The notes under the pieces: generated by a model
What the model saw: only the letters and a program-made list of their open reading frames with translations
The model's database searches: none
What the model was told of the DNA's origin: nothing
Shown: positions 50,081-63,100 of the stretch, piece after piece
How the letters are laid out: every line of letters begins with the position of its first letter
Numbering within the stretch: the stretch's first letter is position 1
Program-made: the position numbers and the translations under genes
Assembly: GCA_031213475.1 (NCBI GenBank)
Contig: JARUPZ010000020.1
Coordinates: 4,823,858-4,887,857 of the forward strand
From: Nereocystis luetkeana
Taxonomy: Eukaryota; Sar; Phaeophyceae; Laminariales; Laminariaceae
Direction: 5' to 3'
DNA length: 64,000 bases

Positions 50081-50148
50081 ACACTAGCCGCTATCGACAC
50101 AGTTGGTTGTGATGTCACCACATTTATTTGAGGAATGAAAGCTACATC

Positions 50149-50370
<222 letters not shown>

Positions 50371-50460
50371 GCTTGCCATCCGACAATGTGTAGTGTTGTT
50401 CTAATAAACGACTAACAGAAAGTGAAGAACTCTCCAGAACAAAAGCGCGGCAGTATTCTT
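50371..50460 (-). mobile_element. Repeat H 3' end adjoining the giant ATT array
   Basis: Minus strand: AGTTCTTCACTTTCTGTTAG ... CACATTGTCGGATGGCAAGC then (ATA)n. A similar end lies at 33765-33830. Confidence 0.7.
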
Positions 50461-50491
50461 CTGTGCCCACAGACTGATGTACAGTATTTGT

Positions 50492-50587
50492 GTTGTTAAT
50501 AGGACCTATGGTATACATAAAAACCTATATATTTAACCATTTTTACTAACAATTTTTGGTCTTATTAACTATGGTCCCCCGTAATAG
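50492..50587 (+). mobile_element. TA-MITE copy, left end missing
   Basis: Starts at GTTAATAGGACC; the outer TTACGGGGGACC is absent, the right end is intact. Confidence 0.85.
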
Positions 50588-50616
50588 TGTGTTCTTCGCG
50601 TGCTTTCTATCATGAC

Positions 50617-50762
50617 CTGACCCGACCCGTAAGCTTTTTTCATCACCTCTTGACCCGACCCGACCCGACCCGACCCGTGAGATTTGAAAAACTCTTGACC
50701 CGACCTGACCCGACCCGCGAGCTTTGAAAAAATCTTGACCTGACCCGACCCGACCCGTTATT
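50617..50762. repeat. TGACCCGACCCGACCCG tandem repeat
   Basis: Runs of CCCGA units separated by GTGAGATTTGAAAAACTCT-type spacers. Related fragments lie at 51385-51440 and, reversed, at 29099-29215. Confidence 0.85.
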
Positions 50763-51868
50763 AAGGTTTATGGCGCATAACCTACTAGGTATGGCGATTG
50801 GCGTGTGTACCAGCTCGTAGCTGGTGTGTACGCCTAGACTCGATTGCCGATGGCCGGCAATACACAGTCAAAATGTTCGAGGCAAACACGTAGTCACTGT
50901 CAGGTGACTAGTACGTGAAGCTTCAACATAGAAGAGAAGAAGAAGATGGTGTGGTGACCCCAAGCCACATTGTTGATTGATTGCTCAGCTGGAAGCTGAT
51001 GATGGTGAGCAAAAGTAGAGCAAAAGTAGAGTGAGCTCAAAGGGGAGGGCGGTGCGCGTGTGCGCTCGCAGCTCGCAACAAAGGACGACCCTTGCACTTT
51101 GGTCAAACAAAAACAAAAAGAGGGAATACCCTCGTATTCCGTTCAAAATAAAACAACGAAGAGAACCCCCAGATTAATTGTCAAGAACAATATATCTTGG
51201 GGTACATATCCATGACCCCAGTGTAGCCTATGTTGTTTCTCCAACCAGAACTCAGACTGGAAAACTGTCTGTCGTACATAGAATGCGTAAATGTATACCA
51301 GATGACGTAAGTGTATAATCGAGTAACGAATATGATGGTTACTGACAAGTATCATCTCTAATACCCGTGAGATTTTGAGCACTTCCTGACCCGACCCGAC
51401 CCGACCCGTGCCATTTTGAATATCAAGTGACCTGACCCGCGAAAAGCCCTGATTAATACCAGCAGGTAGGTATACTCGCATGCACGAGCTCTGTGGCCGC
51501 AAACTACGAAACAGAGAGATAGATGGATGCTGCGTAGAAATCACCGCACGAAGCTGGAACATGTGGTTCATCCGAACTTTATACATGCCTCGGATTTTTC
51601 CAACAAATGATTTGTTGTGATGAGAACAATTTATTTGTGTTTCAACTCATCAGCTCCTGGGCAGAGCTGGTGGCAGCAGGGGCGTGGGGAGAAAGTTCTT
51701 CAAGTAGCCCCGACGGACTTTTAGGGTCCGCAGTCGGCAATAACCTACGAGTAAACGCCACGACTCGCAGTGTACGTAAAAGTACAGCAGCCGCACATAG
51801 CCTGCCCTTTTTTTAGGGAACCAACACTCGGGCATCGGCCACCACGGAGAGGGAGAGGGCATCAGTAC
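50763..51868. other. Spacer with no recognised gene
   Basis: Only short frames; includes CCCGA repeats at 51385-51440. Confidence 0.35.
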
Positions 51869-51979
51869 TATCATGGGGGGCCATAGTTAATAGGACCAAA
51901 TATTGTTAGTAAAAATGGTTAAATATATAGGTTTTTATGTGTACCATATAGGTCCTATTAACTATGGTTCCCCGTAGTG
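51869..51979 (-). mobile_element. TA-MITE copy, TTAA-type subfamily
   Basis: Complete copy; ends diverged by a few substitutions. Confidence 0.9.
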
Positions 51980-52044
51980 GTAGAACATGGTACAAACATA
52001 TCCAACTCAGGACACAGGTGCTAGTGATAGATCATGGGCACATT

Positions 52045-52155
52045 GTACAGCTCCCACCCGGCAACATGAGCTAGATCATACAGATCATACAGATCATACC
52101 GGGAATAACTCATCATCATGATCTATCTGCCTTGAAAGAAAGGTCTAGATCATGA
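52045..52155 (-). repeat. GATCTGTAT repeat family E, short reverse copy
   Basis: TCCCACCCGGCAACATGAGC and three CAGATCATA units in the reverse orientation. Confidence 0.75.
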
Positions 52156-52437
52156 TTGCAGCAGTAGTATCAAAACAATCCCATAAAATTGCTTTCTGAC
52201 TACGTCGTACGACCGCCGGAAGCAGCTCATGCTCCGTGAGAGCGAGAGCTCCTTGCTGGCCCAGCGACCAGGAAACCACTTACGCAGTTCCCCAGGAGCT
52301 TCCGCATTCCGTTCCTTCCTTCGAGGAGCTGGTGGTGAAGGTTGATCACCCAACTCGGCGTGAAAAAAATGACTCGTTCGCGTCATGGAGTTCAAAATCT
52401 CAGTTCTGTCTCTGTTTTTTTGCCACTGGTATAAGAG

Positions 52438-52474
52438 TACCAGGTACCAGGTACCTGGTACCAGGTACCAGGTA
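52438..52474. repeat. Tandem TA-CCWGG-TA array
   Basis: Five consecutive CCAGG/CCTGG pentamers separated by TA (7-bp period) about 280 bp upstream of the GT77-like start codon. Confidence 0.95.
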
Positions 52475-52750
52475 TGTATTTTCGATTCGTTGACGACTTT
52501 TTCTGCCGTTTCCAAACACAAAAATAATTATTTGCAAACAAAAAACAGCACACCGCACCAGCACCCACCCGGCCGGCACGCATCACACATATCACAGCAC
52601 CCACCCAGCCACCACCGCTCTCGATAGCGCAACTAAGCGAGCTCCTCCAGACCAGAGGCAGAGACACACGTACGTACACTCGTACCCACTTGCCAGTAGT
52701 AGGAGGGTGCGTGGCCGAGCTAGGCATCGCAAGGGCAAGGCGTCATCAAC

Positions 52751-54136
52751 ATGCTCCTCTCGAATTCTGAGCACAAGGCATCATCGTCATCAGCATCATC
52801 ATCGTCATCGAAGAGACATCGTACTCGTACTCGCAGCAGGCCGACCCTCACTGGGGTGGTATTGACAGTGTTGTGCGCAGCGAGCACTACTACTACCACG
52901 ACGAGCCGGCTCAGCACTGCCGCTGCTGCCGCCGCTGCTGCCGCCGCTGCTGCTGCTGCTTCCACCACAGGAGGGGCTACCATCGCTGTCCAGCCGTCAC
53001 TAAACGTGCTGGGAAGGCAAGAAGACTCGGCGACCGCCCTGCTAATTGCTCTCCAAGACGGGCCGGCGGGCGACCAAGCCCTCAGAGAATGGAGCGACTA
53101 CGCTGGCGCATTCGGCTTTGTGACTGAAAAGAACGAGAAGGAGGAATGGGAGGACGGGGAGGAGGGGCAAGAGAAGGATAAGGAGCCCGAGCCCAGTGTT
53201 GCGGTGCCGTCAGTGTGGATTCTCTGCAAGAGCATCGCAACCGCGCTTCTGGCGGACGAACTGCCCCACGTGCAGCCCCTCCTGTCGACCGCAGACCACC
53301 CGTGGGCTGAGGCGCTCGAAGACTTCGTGCTCCAGAACGAGGCTGCCACCGTTTTCGGGCTGCTTGGGGAAGGGGCGCTGCCTCACCCCGACCTCGGAAG
53401 AGCAATCCAGTCCCTCGAGTCGGTTCTGGCGGAGCCCGACGCTCCTCCGACAGCGGTCCTGACTCGCTCGCGCTCGTACGGCGGTGATGGTGTTTCTGCG
53501 ACAGCGGACGCCTTCTTCGCCGACGGGGCATCATCATCATTATCATCAGCAGCAGCAGGAGGAGGAGGAGGAGGGGGTGTAGGAGGAGTTTGGCTGCCGG
53601 ATTCCTTTCTGTCCCAGGTGTGGGTCAACGCTGACGTTATTGGGTCGGGGCGGCTCGAGGAGGCAGGGCTCGAAGAACACGCCGTGCAAGATCTGCCTCT
53701 CCTTGCGGTCATCCCTCGCCTTATCCAAGACCCGGAGAGAGTCGGCACCGTCCTGGTAGACGGCACGAGCGTCATGGGGTCCGTTTTCGCGGCGGGAGGA
53801 GACGAGGGGCAACAATATCTCCTAGCCGCCATCGCCGCTACTACTACACTTGGCCGCGAGGCTTTTCGCATCGGGAGCTCGGAGTTTGCCTTGGTTGAAA
53901 AGGCAGGCCGAGCAGCAGCAGCAGCAGCAGGAGGAGGAGGAGGAGGAGGAGGAGGAGGAGGAGGAGGAGGAGAAGATAGCGTGGTCGAGATTGCCGCGGC
54001 CCCGTGGCCGCCTTTGTACGTGCTGGAAACGGTGGCGAATGAGGACGGCCTGGTGATCGTCAACAACGTGAACTGCGGGTACTTGGACTTCGCCACGAAC
54101 TTCCTACGTTCGGTGCGGCGGGTCAGCGAAGCAAAG
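52751..54136 (+). CDS. GT77-like gene, exon 1
   Basis: The ATG at 52751 begins a Ser-rich head followed by a short hydrophobic stretch, a 15-Ala run (52918-52962), an acidic segment (EKNEKEEWEDGEEGQEKDKE) and a Gly-rich patch. An Ala7-Gly14 run encoded by GCA/GGA repeats follows at 53908-53970. It ends RRVSEAK at CAAAG|GTGCAA. The open frame beyond the donor is intronic. Confidence 0.8.
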
Positions 54137-57100
54137 GTGCAAGCAAGGCGGAGATATTTCCCTTATTATGTTCTTTTGTATTTCATGTTGCAACGTACAA
54201 GTAGTACTGCCATAGATAGGCACGAGTACAAGAGTTAGAGTTGTCTACTCCTGTTGTTGCTGTTAAAATAATCGTGAAAAAAACCGTTTAGATATTTGAG
54301 CCGTTGGGGTATTATTGATCGTGCTCGTCTATTACGGGGGGGCCTTCGGGCACACGAAATAGGACCAAATATTTGCAGTAAAAAAATAGGGAAACATGTA
54401 CCAGGTTGGTGTTTGTGTGCACCGTAGGTCTCATTTACTACTTTATGTATGATGGTCCCCCGTAATAATCCTACTCAATACTTCACCCACGTTTTTAGCT
54501 TGGGACGAATTACTGCTGTACACATGGAATTGCTGTACCACATTCTGATCGCGCATTTTCGATTGCCACAGCATGAGCTAAATTACCTTATATTTCCGAT
54601 CAAACTGGTACGTATATGCATGCGAGTGCGCGTGGAGTACGAGAGCATGTTCTGCTATCATACGAGTACACATACTCTTTGTCTTACTCTGTTCACAAGC
54701 AGTGGTGTTTTTTGTTATTTCTTCTTTTTTCCAGCTCGTTCTTTTTCAAGTGTTGGCCACCTAGCCTGCGGGGGGGGGGGCACGACAGATTGTTTCTCTT
54801 AGATTTTGCTTTCATTTTCATTTTTCTTCTTTTTCTTTTTCGATTTGTCTACCTTGTTTTTGTTTTCTCTTTGATTGTTTCTTTTCGTTTCACTACTTCA
54901 TAGATTGCGTATGTCGTGCCTGTCGTATCTAGTATGATGACATGGCTTTGCATTGCCCACTGCAGTTCACACTGCACACGTGGCAACGTAGTATCTCTGT
55001 GGCGTAGCTTTGTGACCACAGAACTTGTATCTCTTCTAGGATGGAAGAATCGGCACGGACACTGGTTGTGCTGGATGTCGACGGGTAGAAAGAACGGTTT
55101 AATGTGAAGAACACACACACACCTACGAGTATGTACTTGCGGGGGGCCATACTGTAGTAAACAGGACCAAATATTGCCCATAAAAATACAAAGTATACCA
55201 TGTATGTATATAGGCTTTTGGGTATACCGTAGGTCCTACCAGGTATTTACTATGGCCCCCCGTATAATATTAATATTAGTGTATCCCGTATTAAGATTAT
55301 AGTAATAGCATACCTGGTATTCATCACTGTGTCGACAGCTCTGTGTGTGTGTGTTCTTCACATTAAACCGTTCTTTCTACCGGTCGACATCCAGCACAAC
55401 CAGTGTCTGTGCCGATTCTTCAATCCTATTTAATAGAAGAGATACAAGTTCTGTGGTCACAAGTGTGCGCCGACAGCAGGTGAAAAAGACAACTGTCTGA
55501 TTGACTCCTGGTATCGGGTAGTTTCTCCCCCCCCCCCCCCCCCCCCCGTATAGATTTCCGGTTGGACGGCTCGGAATTCCAGCCCCACACCTGCAATGAG
55601 CAGCTCGAAAGTAAAAAGCACATCATAACCAATATTCCACCTGGGGTATTTTTCAGGCGGCTGTGTGAATGAATGAATTGCAGTTATATAAAAAAGTACA
55701 CTTACTACTCGTACGACGGTGGAGAATACAGAAATCAGGACCAGATACGTTTACAGCATCTATCTACTGCTGCTGTAGTAATATACGTAAAAGGAACCGG
55801 AATATAAAGCAGTATATAATTTTGTTTCTGTATTTTTTTTTTTTTTTTTTTTTTTCATCCCATTAATTATCTTCGCACATCTTCTTCTCTCTCTCCTTCC
55901 AACTCGTAACTCAGATCCGGGGTCACATAGCAGGCTCTTCTCCCCCCTTCCCGCTACGGTACGTGCCTTCGTTTTTTATCGCGAGAAGATTTCAGCCTTT
56001 TCTTCCCTCGTCGACTCGCATCGAATTGTATGGTGGGTCATGATTATTATGCCTCCCCGTTTATACCACCTCCGGTGGTGATCACAGCACCATCATTGCA
56101 GCAGTAGTACTGCCCTCTCCTATAAATAAGACAAAGACAGCAGTGCGGGATACACTGCGTGCTTTTTAGTGTTTCTTTAGGTGCTTGAGCTGGTTGTGGT
56201 TGAAGGCACAAATGAAATAATCAGTCGAAGGTATATCCATGCCGCAGGAGTGGGGAGGGGGGGGGGGGGGGGGGGGGATAGTCTACTATTACGGGGGACC
56301 ATATTAATAGTAAATAGGACCAAATATTGTTAGGAAAAATAGGTAAATAGATAGGTTTTCGTGTGTACCGTAGGTCCTATTTACAATGACCCCCCGCAAT
56401 AGTGCCTTGTGACCCCGGATCTGAGCTACAGCAGTGCGACTATTGATCGGAGGGAGAGAGAAAAAGGTGAAGACAAAATGGGAAGCACTCAACAAAAAAA
56501 AGTGAGACGAAAAAGACACAAACGCAGAGTTTCACACGTCGGGCAGATCACGATCTACAGTAGCAATAGTAGCAGCAGTATTACGGGGGGCCATAGTAAA
56601 TACGACTAAATTAAATGTTGTTATACCAGTAAAAATAGCGATATATACCTGGTATAGTTTTTTCGTGTGTACCGTAGGTCCTATTTAACATGCCCCCCCC
56701 GTAAAATGGTAGTAGTGGTAGTAGTAGTAGATCACCTAGGGTGGTGCATCACAAACCCGGACGCACTTGCTTTGCTTGAACAACATTATTTGACTCGTTT
56801 TGACTCGTTTTGAACTCGTTTGTGGCTCGTTTTAGACTTCTTTCCGACTCGATTTCGACTCGTTTTGAATCCTTTTTTGTCTTGTTTTTTTTACCCCCCC
56901 CCCCCCTTCTCCCTGTTTGGTCTCAGGTGCTGTGGGTGGCGATGGATGAAGTCGCTTTTGACTTCATGGACGAGCTTGCCCCCGGGTGTGCTGCCATGTT
57001 TCCCAGCGAGGGTTCGGTGAGTAGTCTCGACAGGGCGTCCCTCCCTATAGTGTCCCCTCCTAACGTCACACAAACAGCCCCGTAGATCGTGCCCCACTCG

Positions 57101-60100
57101 GAAGTGCACTGCCTACTTCGCATGATATCTCTATACACGTAGTAACTGGTGCCCCAAAGTATCAAAATAGGTATATGCTCATCTCGGCGAACGTTCCGGA
57201 CGGAAACATGAGCAGTAACTGTATTAACCTTAGCATGGATACCAAGAGATCCTTATATTTACGCCCGGAGCGGGAGGCATGTTTGACGTTTTTTTTGCGA
57301 GCAATGTCAACGGGCGCGCTCGGTCTGACAGAGAGCGGGGGCTGCAGCTTCGTTGACAAGGTCGGACACAGATCGGACAGACCCCCCTTTTCCACACAGA
57401 CCATTTGTTTCGTGCACTCAAAGTAATGAGGACCCCGTCATACACAGTAAAAGGCTACCAGGTACCGGTATATATTACGGTATTTTTACTATTTAAGAAG
57501 CGTATTGGCTCCTGTTTATTATGTTCCCCGGTGGCTGATCCTTTTATTTTCGTCCGGCATGGTATATATGTGTAGCAAACGCTCCTTGTATTTCTGTCCA
57601 GGGTGATATCAGGTGCCGACCGAATCGGCATTGGTCCACGCTCGGCCTTTTTTCCTGCAGTTAACCCTTTTAGAACTGCAGTCCCGTTTTAGGGACAAAC
57701 TACTTACAATTTGAGTGGTTCGTCCCCAAAACGGGACTGCGGTTCTAAAAGGGTTCAAGAACGGACGGAAATATTACTGTAGGATTGCTTGGTCTTGATG
57801 GTTATATCCACACGGCCCCTGCACTACCGTCCGGAGTGTTTCAGCATGTGGATCGACGAAGGTATTTTAGTAGGTTACCGTTCACTAGGGAGAGCACCCA
57901 AAATTTGATTGAGAGAGCATCGTCGGTCGCGACGACTGACTTGCATGGCATACTACAACGTAAGGAGATCAACTTATCACCATACCCCCCCACGTCCGCC
58001 CCACAAGCGGTTCCTAGTAGGATATGCAGCTCACCCTTTGTCCGACTCGCCGAACACCTCACGGCGCTTCGCGCTTGGTGCAAGCGTTGTCTGCCTGGTC
58101 GGTGAAAAGTCGACGTGCCCCGTCCCGGCCTTTGTAGGGATGCGAGCGTTTATGGCCGTATACGACTGCGGCCATCCATGATATCGAGTACCCCCCCCCC
58201 CCCCCCCCTCCGAATGCTCCGTCCCGGCCGTGTAGGGTTGCGAGGGTTTATCGTCAATACGACTACGGCCATGCATAGTATCGAGTACATCTTTCCTATC
58301 GAGTACACCCCCCCCCCCCTCCGAAGGCCCGAAATATTTGCGTGCACGGTATTTGAACCTCCCCCCTCCTCCAAATAAATGCTTGTGTGCATGAAAAATG
58401 AACGCACCGATTCCCTACTCCTCATGTTGCCCTCCCTACTCTCCCTCCCATTTTTTTCTGTACCAAAGGCACCCAAACCTTCGAGACCGAACTTTTCTCG
58501 CACATACGCCCTTGTGATTGCACCTGTCCCACTCGGATGCAGATCATGCACACAACTCTTCGTGATATTGTCTGCACGCTCGCAAACTATCGTAGTCTTA
58601 CTGATTTATCTGCACGCACACAGACACCCTCGCCGTATTTTCTGTGCGCACATAAAGATCCCTGCAAACTTGGTTGAATGCGCAGAAACCTTCGCAATTG
58701 GCCCTGGCTCAGGTTACAGAAGCTACACCCCGTCATCGCTACCCCCCCCTCCCACCCCGGCAGCCCCCAAACGTAGATATGTGTGCGCCTTATCTGGACG
58801 CGCACAGACCCTCGCGACTGCGACTTTACCCCATGAAATTGAGGACAGGCACGCAAACCCTCGTGATCTTATAAACGTGCTGTCACAACCTACCCAGCTC
58901 ACTCAATCAAACGTACACAGGCCCTCGTGATCTCGTCGAAACGCCCGCGGACCCTCGGGATGTCTGCACGCACGCCACGCGCGCACCTGCTTGGCTCACA
59001 TTGCAGGATCAAAGTTGCGCTATCGTTCGCCTACTCTTCCCCAAACCTCCGAAATATTTCTGCCCACCAATATCTTAACACCGCAGGTATCCACACAAAC
59101 CTTCGTGATTGCACCTTAAATACTCAACCGTGTTGCGGAGCAGCACACCATATTTCGCCATCTTGTCCATACGCACACACACAAACCCTCCTCGTCTCAG
59201 CCTGACTCGAATCAAACTGCGGAACAGCACACACACACAAATCTTCGCCATCGAGTCCGTACGCACGCACGCACACAAACCCTCGTCGTATTTGCACGCA
59301 CACACGAAACCTCGTCGTGATCGCACGTACTTCCCGAAAACCTCCGAAAATGTTTCTACGCGCTTCTTATAACTACCCCCCGCTCCCCCCAGAAAAACGA
59401 TCGTCTTCGTCGTTCCTTGCTTACACCTATCAGAACTACCTACCCACCTACCAGGTACCCACCTACCTACCCACCTCCCTACCTACCTACTTACGTACCT
59501 GCGTGCATACCTGCCCGACTTTCCGCATCCCTTAGGATCGCCATCATGCCATAGAGGCCGGCACGATGGGAGACGCCACGTTCCAGTCGCAGGTGCTGGT
59601 GCGGCCGAGCATTCTGCAGAGCATCTTGGCGGCGGGTTACACCGTGCTCTGGACCGACTCCGACATGGTCTGGCTCGGCGACCCTCTGCCTCTGCTTCCG
59701 GACGTCAACGAGCGCTCGTCGGTGAGCAGAACAAGCGCAATTGTACTCTGTCGCAATATATATATATATACCTGGTATAGTGTTTGCAAGCTACAGCAGT
59801 AATATTCTTTTTGCTACTCAGATACAGTGTGGTAGAATATAGATATGTAAGCGCAGTTTGAAAACTAAATGTTCAGTTCAGATGTTTCTTCTGTTTCTAT
59901 TTAGGTGCAGACTGGTGGGCAGTATTGGCGCACGACTATCACGGGGGATCATAGTAAATAGGACCAAATATTGTTAGTAAAAAATGGGAAATATATAGAT
60001 TTTTGAGGATACCTTAGGTCCTATTTATTATGGTCCCCCGTAATAGTAAAACTAGGAAAATGTATAGGTTTTTGTGTGCACCGTAGGTCCTATTTACTCC

Positions 60101-63100
60101 CCCGTAATAGTGCATAATCTACTGTAAACACTTGAAGTATTGCGGGGAACCATAGCAAATGGGACCGAATATTGTTAGTGAACATGGGTAAGTATCTAGG
60201 TTTTTGTGTGTACCATAGGTTCTATTTACTGTGGTCCCCCGTACTATTAATAGCAGGGATCAGTGTTCTGGGGAGAGCTAAGAAAGTACCAACATGACGC
60301 GGGAAACGGGCTTAGCGGCGAGTGCCGCACTATATCCTACCATCTACATATGGAGGCGCTCTACAATAGGAGTTCACCCTAATTTTTCTGAGGCTCCTCG
60401 CTTAAGGAGCTCCATACCCTACCCGACAACTGACTTCAGTAAAAATCCAAATGCATCCCGATGAATAATCCCATGGCCCAAGTATACAAAACACGTCATT
60501 TTTCGAAACAAGGTTGGCATTCCGACGATTTTGGGTTAAGGAACCCCGTCATTCAGAAAACAGTTTAGCGGAAATGTGCTACCTCTATCGTAGAACGCGT
60601 CTATAATATGATAGTAATAACAGTATACGGTCAAGGTTTACCAAGGAGGGTGTTGACTCAAGAATCTACTGTAGGGCTTGCACATACTGGGTGTTTTTTT
60701 GGTCTGGCGGCGGGGTCCACACTGTACTCAAGTGTTTTGGTGCTGTTGTCTTACGATGCGGCGGATGGGTGGATGCAGGTTGCCATTCACTGTCCTGCGA
60801 TGCGCTTTGGGGACGGAGAGAGGGGTGTGCTATGTATCGTGCATGGCCGTAGTCGTGTGACCATCTACTCTCGCATCCCTACAATGCCGTGACGGAGCGC
60901 GTCGGACCTTCGCCGGGGTGGGGGTGGGGGTGGGGGTAATCATGGCACGCTTGGCCGTAGTCGTATGACAATAGACTCTCGCATCCCTACGACAATGCCG
61001 GGACGGAGCACGGGAGGGGGGGGGTGTACTCGTTATCATGCATGGCCGTAGTCGTATGACCATAGACCCTCACATCCGTACAATGCCGGGACGGAGCACG
61101 TCGGGTTATCACCGACCAGGCAGGCATTGCTTGCACCAAGCGCGACGCGCCGTGAGGTGTTTGGCGAGTCGAATGAAGGGCGAGCTGCATCCTACTAAGA
61201 ACCGCTTCTGAGGCGGATTATCTTGCGTACGGAGGACAGCGTCAATTAAATGATCTGATCAGGTCTAGAGACAGCAATGGGTTCACCATGTAACTGCCTC
61301 GTGGGTGCCTGGGGGCGGGCGGCTGTGTAGCACCAGGTACCAGGTATATATGTGCCTTTGCTTTGGTTCTCTTGCGATTTGGGTGTTACTTGTGTGTTGA
61401 TACTCGGTAGGTTCGCTGTATCACTTTGGCCCGAAACATAGGGACAGTTGGGATATTGCTATTCAAACATTCCTTATGTTTCGGGTCAGAGTGGTTAGAG
61501 TGGCGTGTGTTTTTATTTTTTTAACGCTGTCTTGCGATGGTGGAGCTTACGATACCTGGTAGGGTTCACAGTCTTCTCCTGCGACGTGCAGCGTGGCGGG
61601 TTTGTGGCGATGCAGACGTTATGCGATGCGGATGTTATTGGTGACAGGTTAAACTTTAGCCGACATTATTCACCGGAAGGCAATTTGTTGGACACAAAAC
61701 TTGGCTGACGTTGCTCGGATCGGCTGGCAGTATTTGCATTGTTGCGTCAACTTCAAACCTAGCTGACCTTCTTAAGCTGACACAGTCTTTTTTAAACGTA
61801 GCTGACATTATGAAGCTAACATAACTAGTTAAAAACGTGACTAACACTTCATTATTTGCATTGGCTGACGTCGTTTGCATACGTTAATTAATACTTAGCT
61901 GACACGGTTTTTCGTTAATAGTTAGCTAACATGCGCTGACTTATAGTAGTTCTGTGTCCGGCTCGGTTGATTGTTGCGGAAGGCGGAGGTGATGCTGCAG
62001 CACGATGGGAACGCGGGCAACAAGTGCACCTGCTTCATGTACCTACAGCCCACGGACATCACCAAGGAGCTGCTGGTGCTGTGGAAGCAGTCCATCATCG
62101 ACTCTGGCGCATTCGAAGACCAGGTCAGAACACCACTGCATTTATACTATTACGGGGGACCATAGTTAATAGGACCTTTGGTATACATAAAAACCAAAAT
62201 ATTTGAACATTTTTACTAACAATATTTGGTCTTATTAACTATGGTCCCCCGTAGTAACTGTAATTAATATGACCTTTTTCAAGTTCGATGGAAGAACGTC
62301 TTGTAATGTTTTTTTTTCGATCATTGATTTCCACCATTAGTGGATGATTCACTGTAGAACTTTCGGGAAAAATAGATACATTCCTGATCTGTACGGTCGA
62401 GCCCATGCCGCCGGGTGATCACGAGATGATTTACAGTAGATCATTCAGGGAAGATAGATATATGTGTTCCTGATCTGTATGATCTGTATGATCAACACAT
62501 GTTGCCTGGTGGGAGCGGTGTAATCTACATATTCTAGGCCATGTTTCCTGGGTTGAATCTGTACTGTACAGATTTTGCACACCATCTCGTAACGGCGGGA
62601 TAGGATCTAGATTATCTATCTGTAGATGACCTGTCCTGTTTGTGATATCGTTCCCACCGAGACAACAACAAGAAGCTGTTTGTTGTCGTCGCCTCTCGGT
62701 CTCTCGCGTGTCGGTACGAAGGACCGCTTTTCAAGCCCAAACCTATATACCTCCGCATGGCTCCGAACAGCCCCCATGTCCGCTACTAGCTCGCGTCTAT
62801 TAGCTCTCTCTTTCCCGTTCCCGTTCCTTTTCTCTTCCTTTTCCCCTTCCCCTGATTGTCCGATCGTCCGTTCTGCCTTCTGCCCTCACCTGCTGCTTGC
62901 CGCGTGCCGCGTCTTATCATCCCCGCTTGTGCGCCTCCAACACACACTACACGTCACTACGCTCCTCCTCCCTCTCTCCCTCCTCAGCTCGCGTTCAGGC
63001 CGGCTTTGGTGCATCAGCAGGACGCAGGGATGCGCCTCGCGATCATCCCGCACGACGTGTTCCCCGCCGGTCGGGACTTCTTCGACCACCCTTACGTCGA

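Noticed and set aside
53383..54096. Minus-strand open frame of 237 codons
   Set aside because: Shadow of exon 1 of the GT77-like gene, created by its high GC content and repeat runs.
61505..61708. Possible extra exon of the GT77-like gene
   Set aside because: Exons 3 and 4 join in phase and in family order without it, and the peptide shows no family motif.
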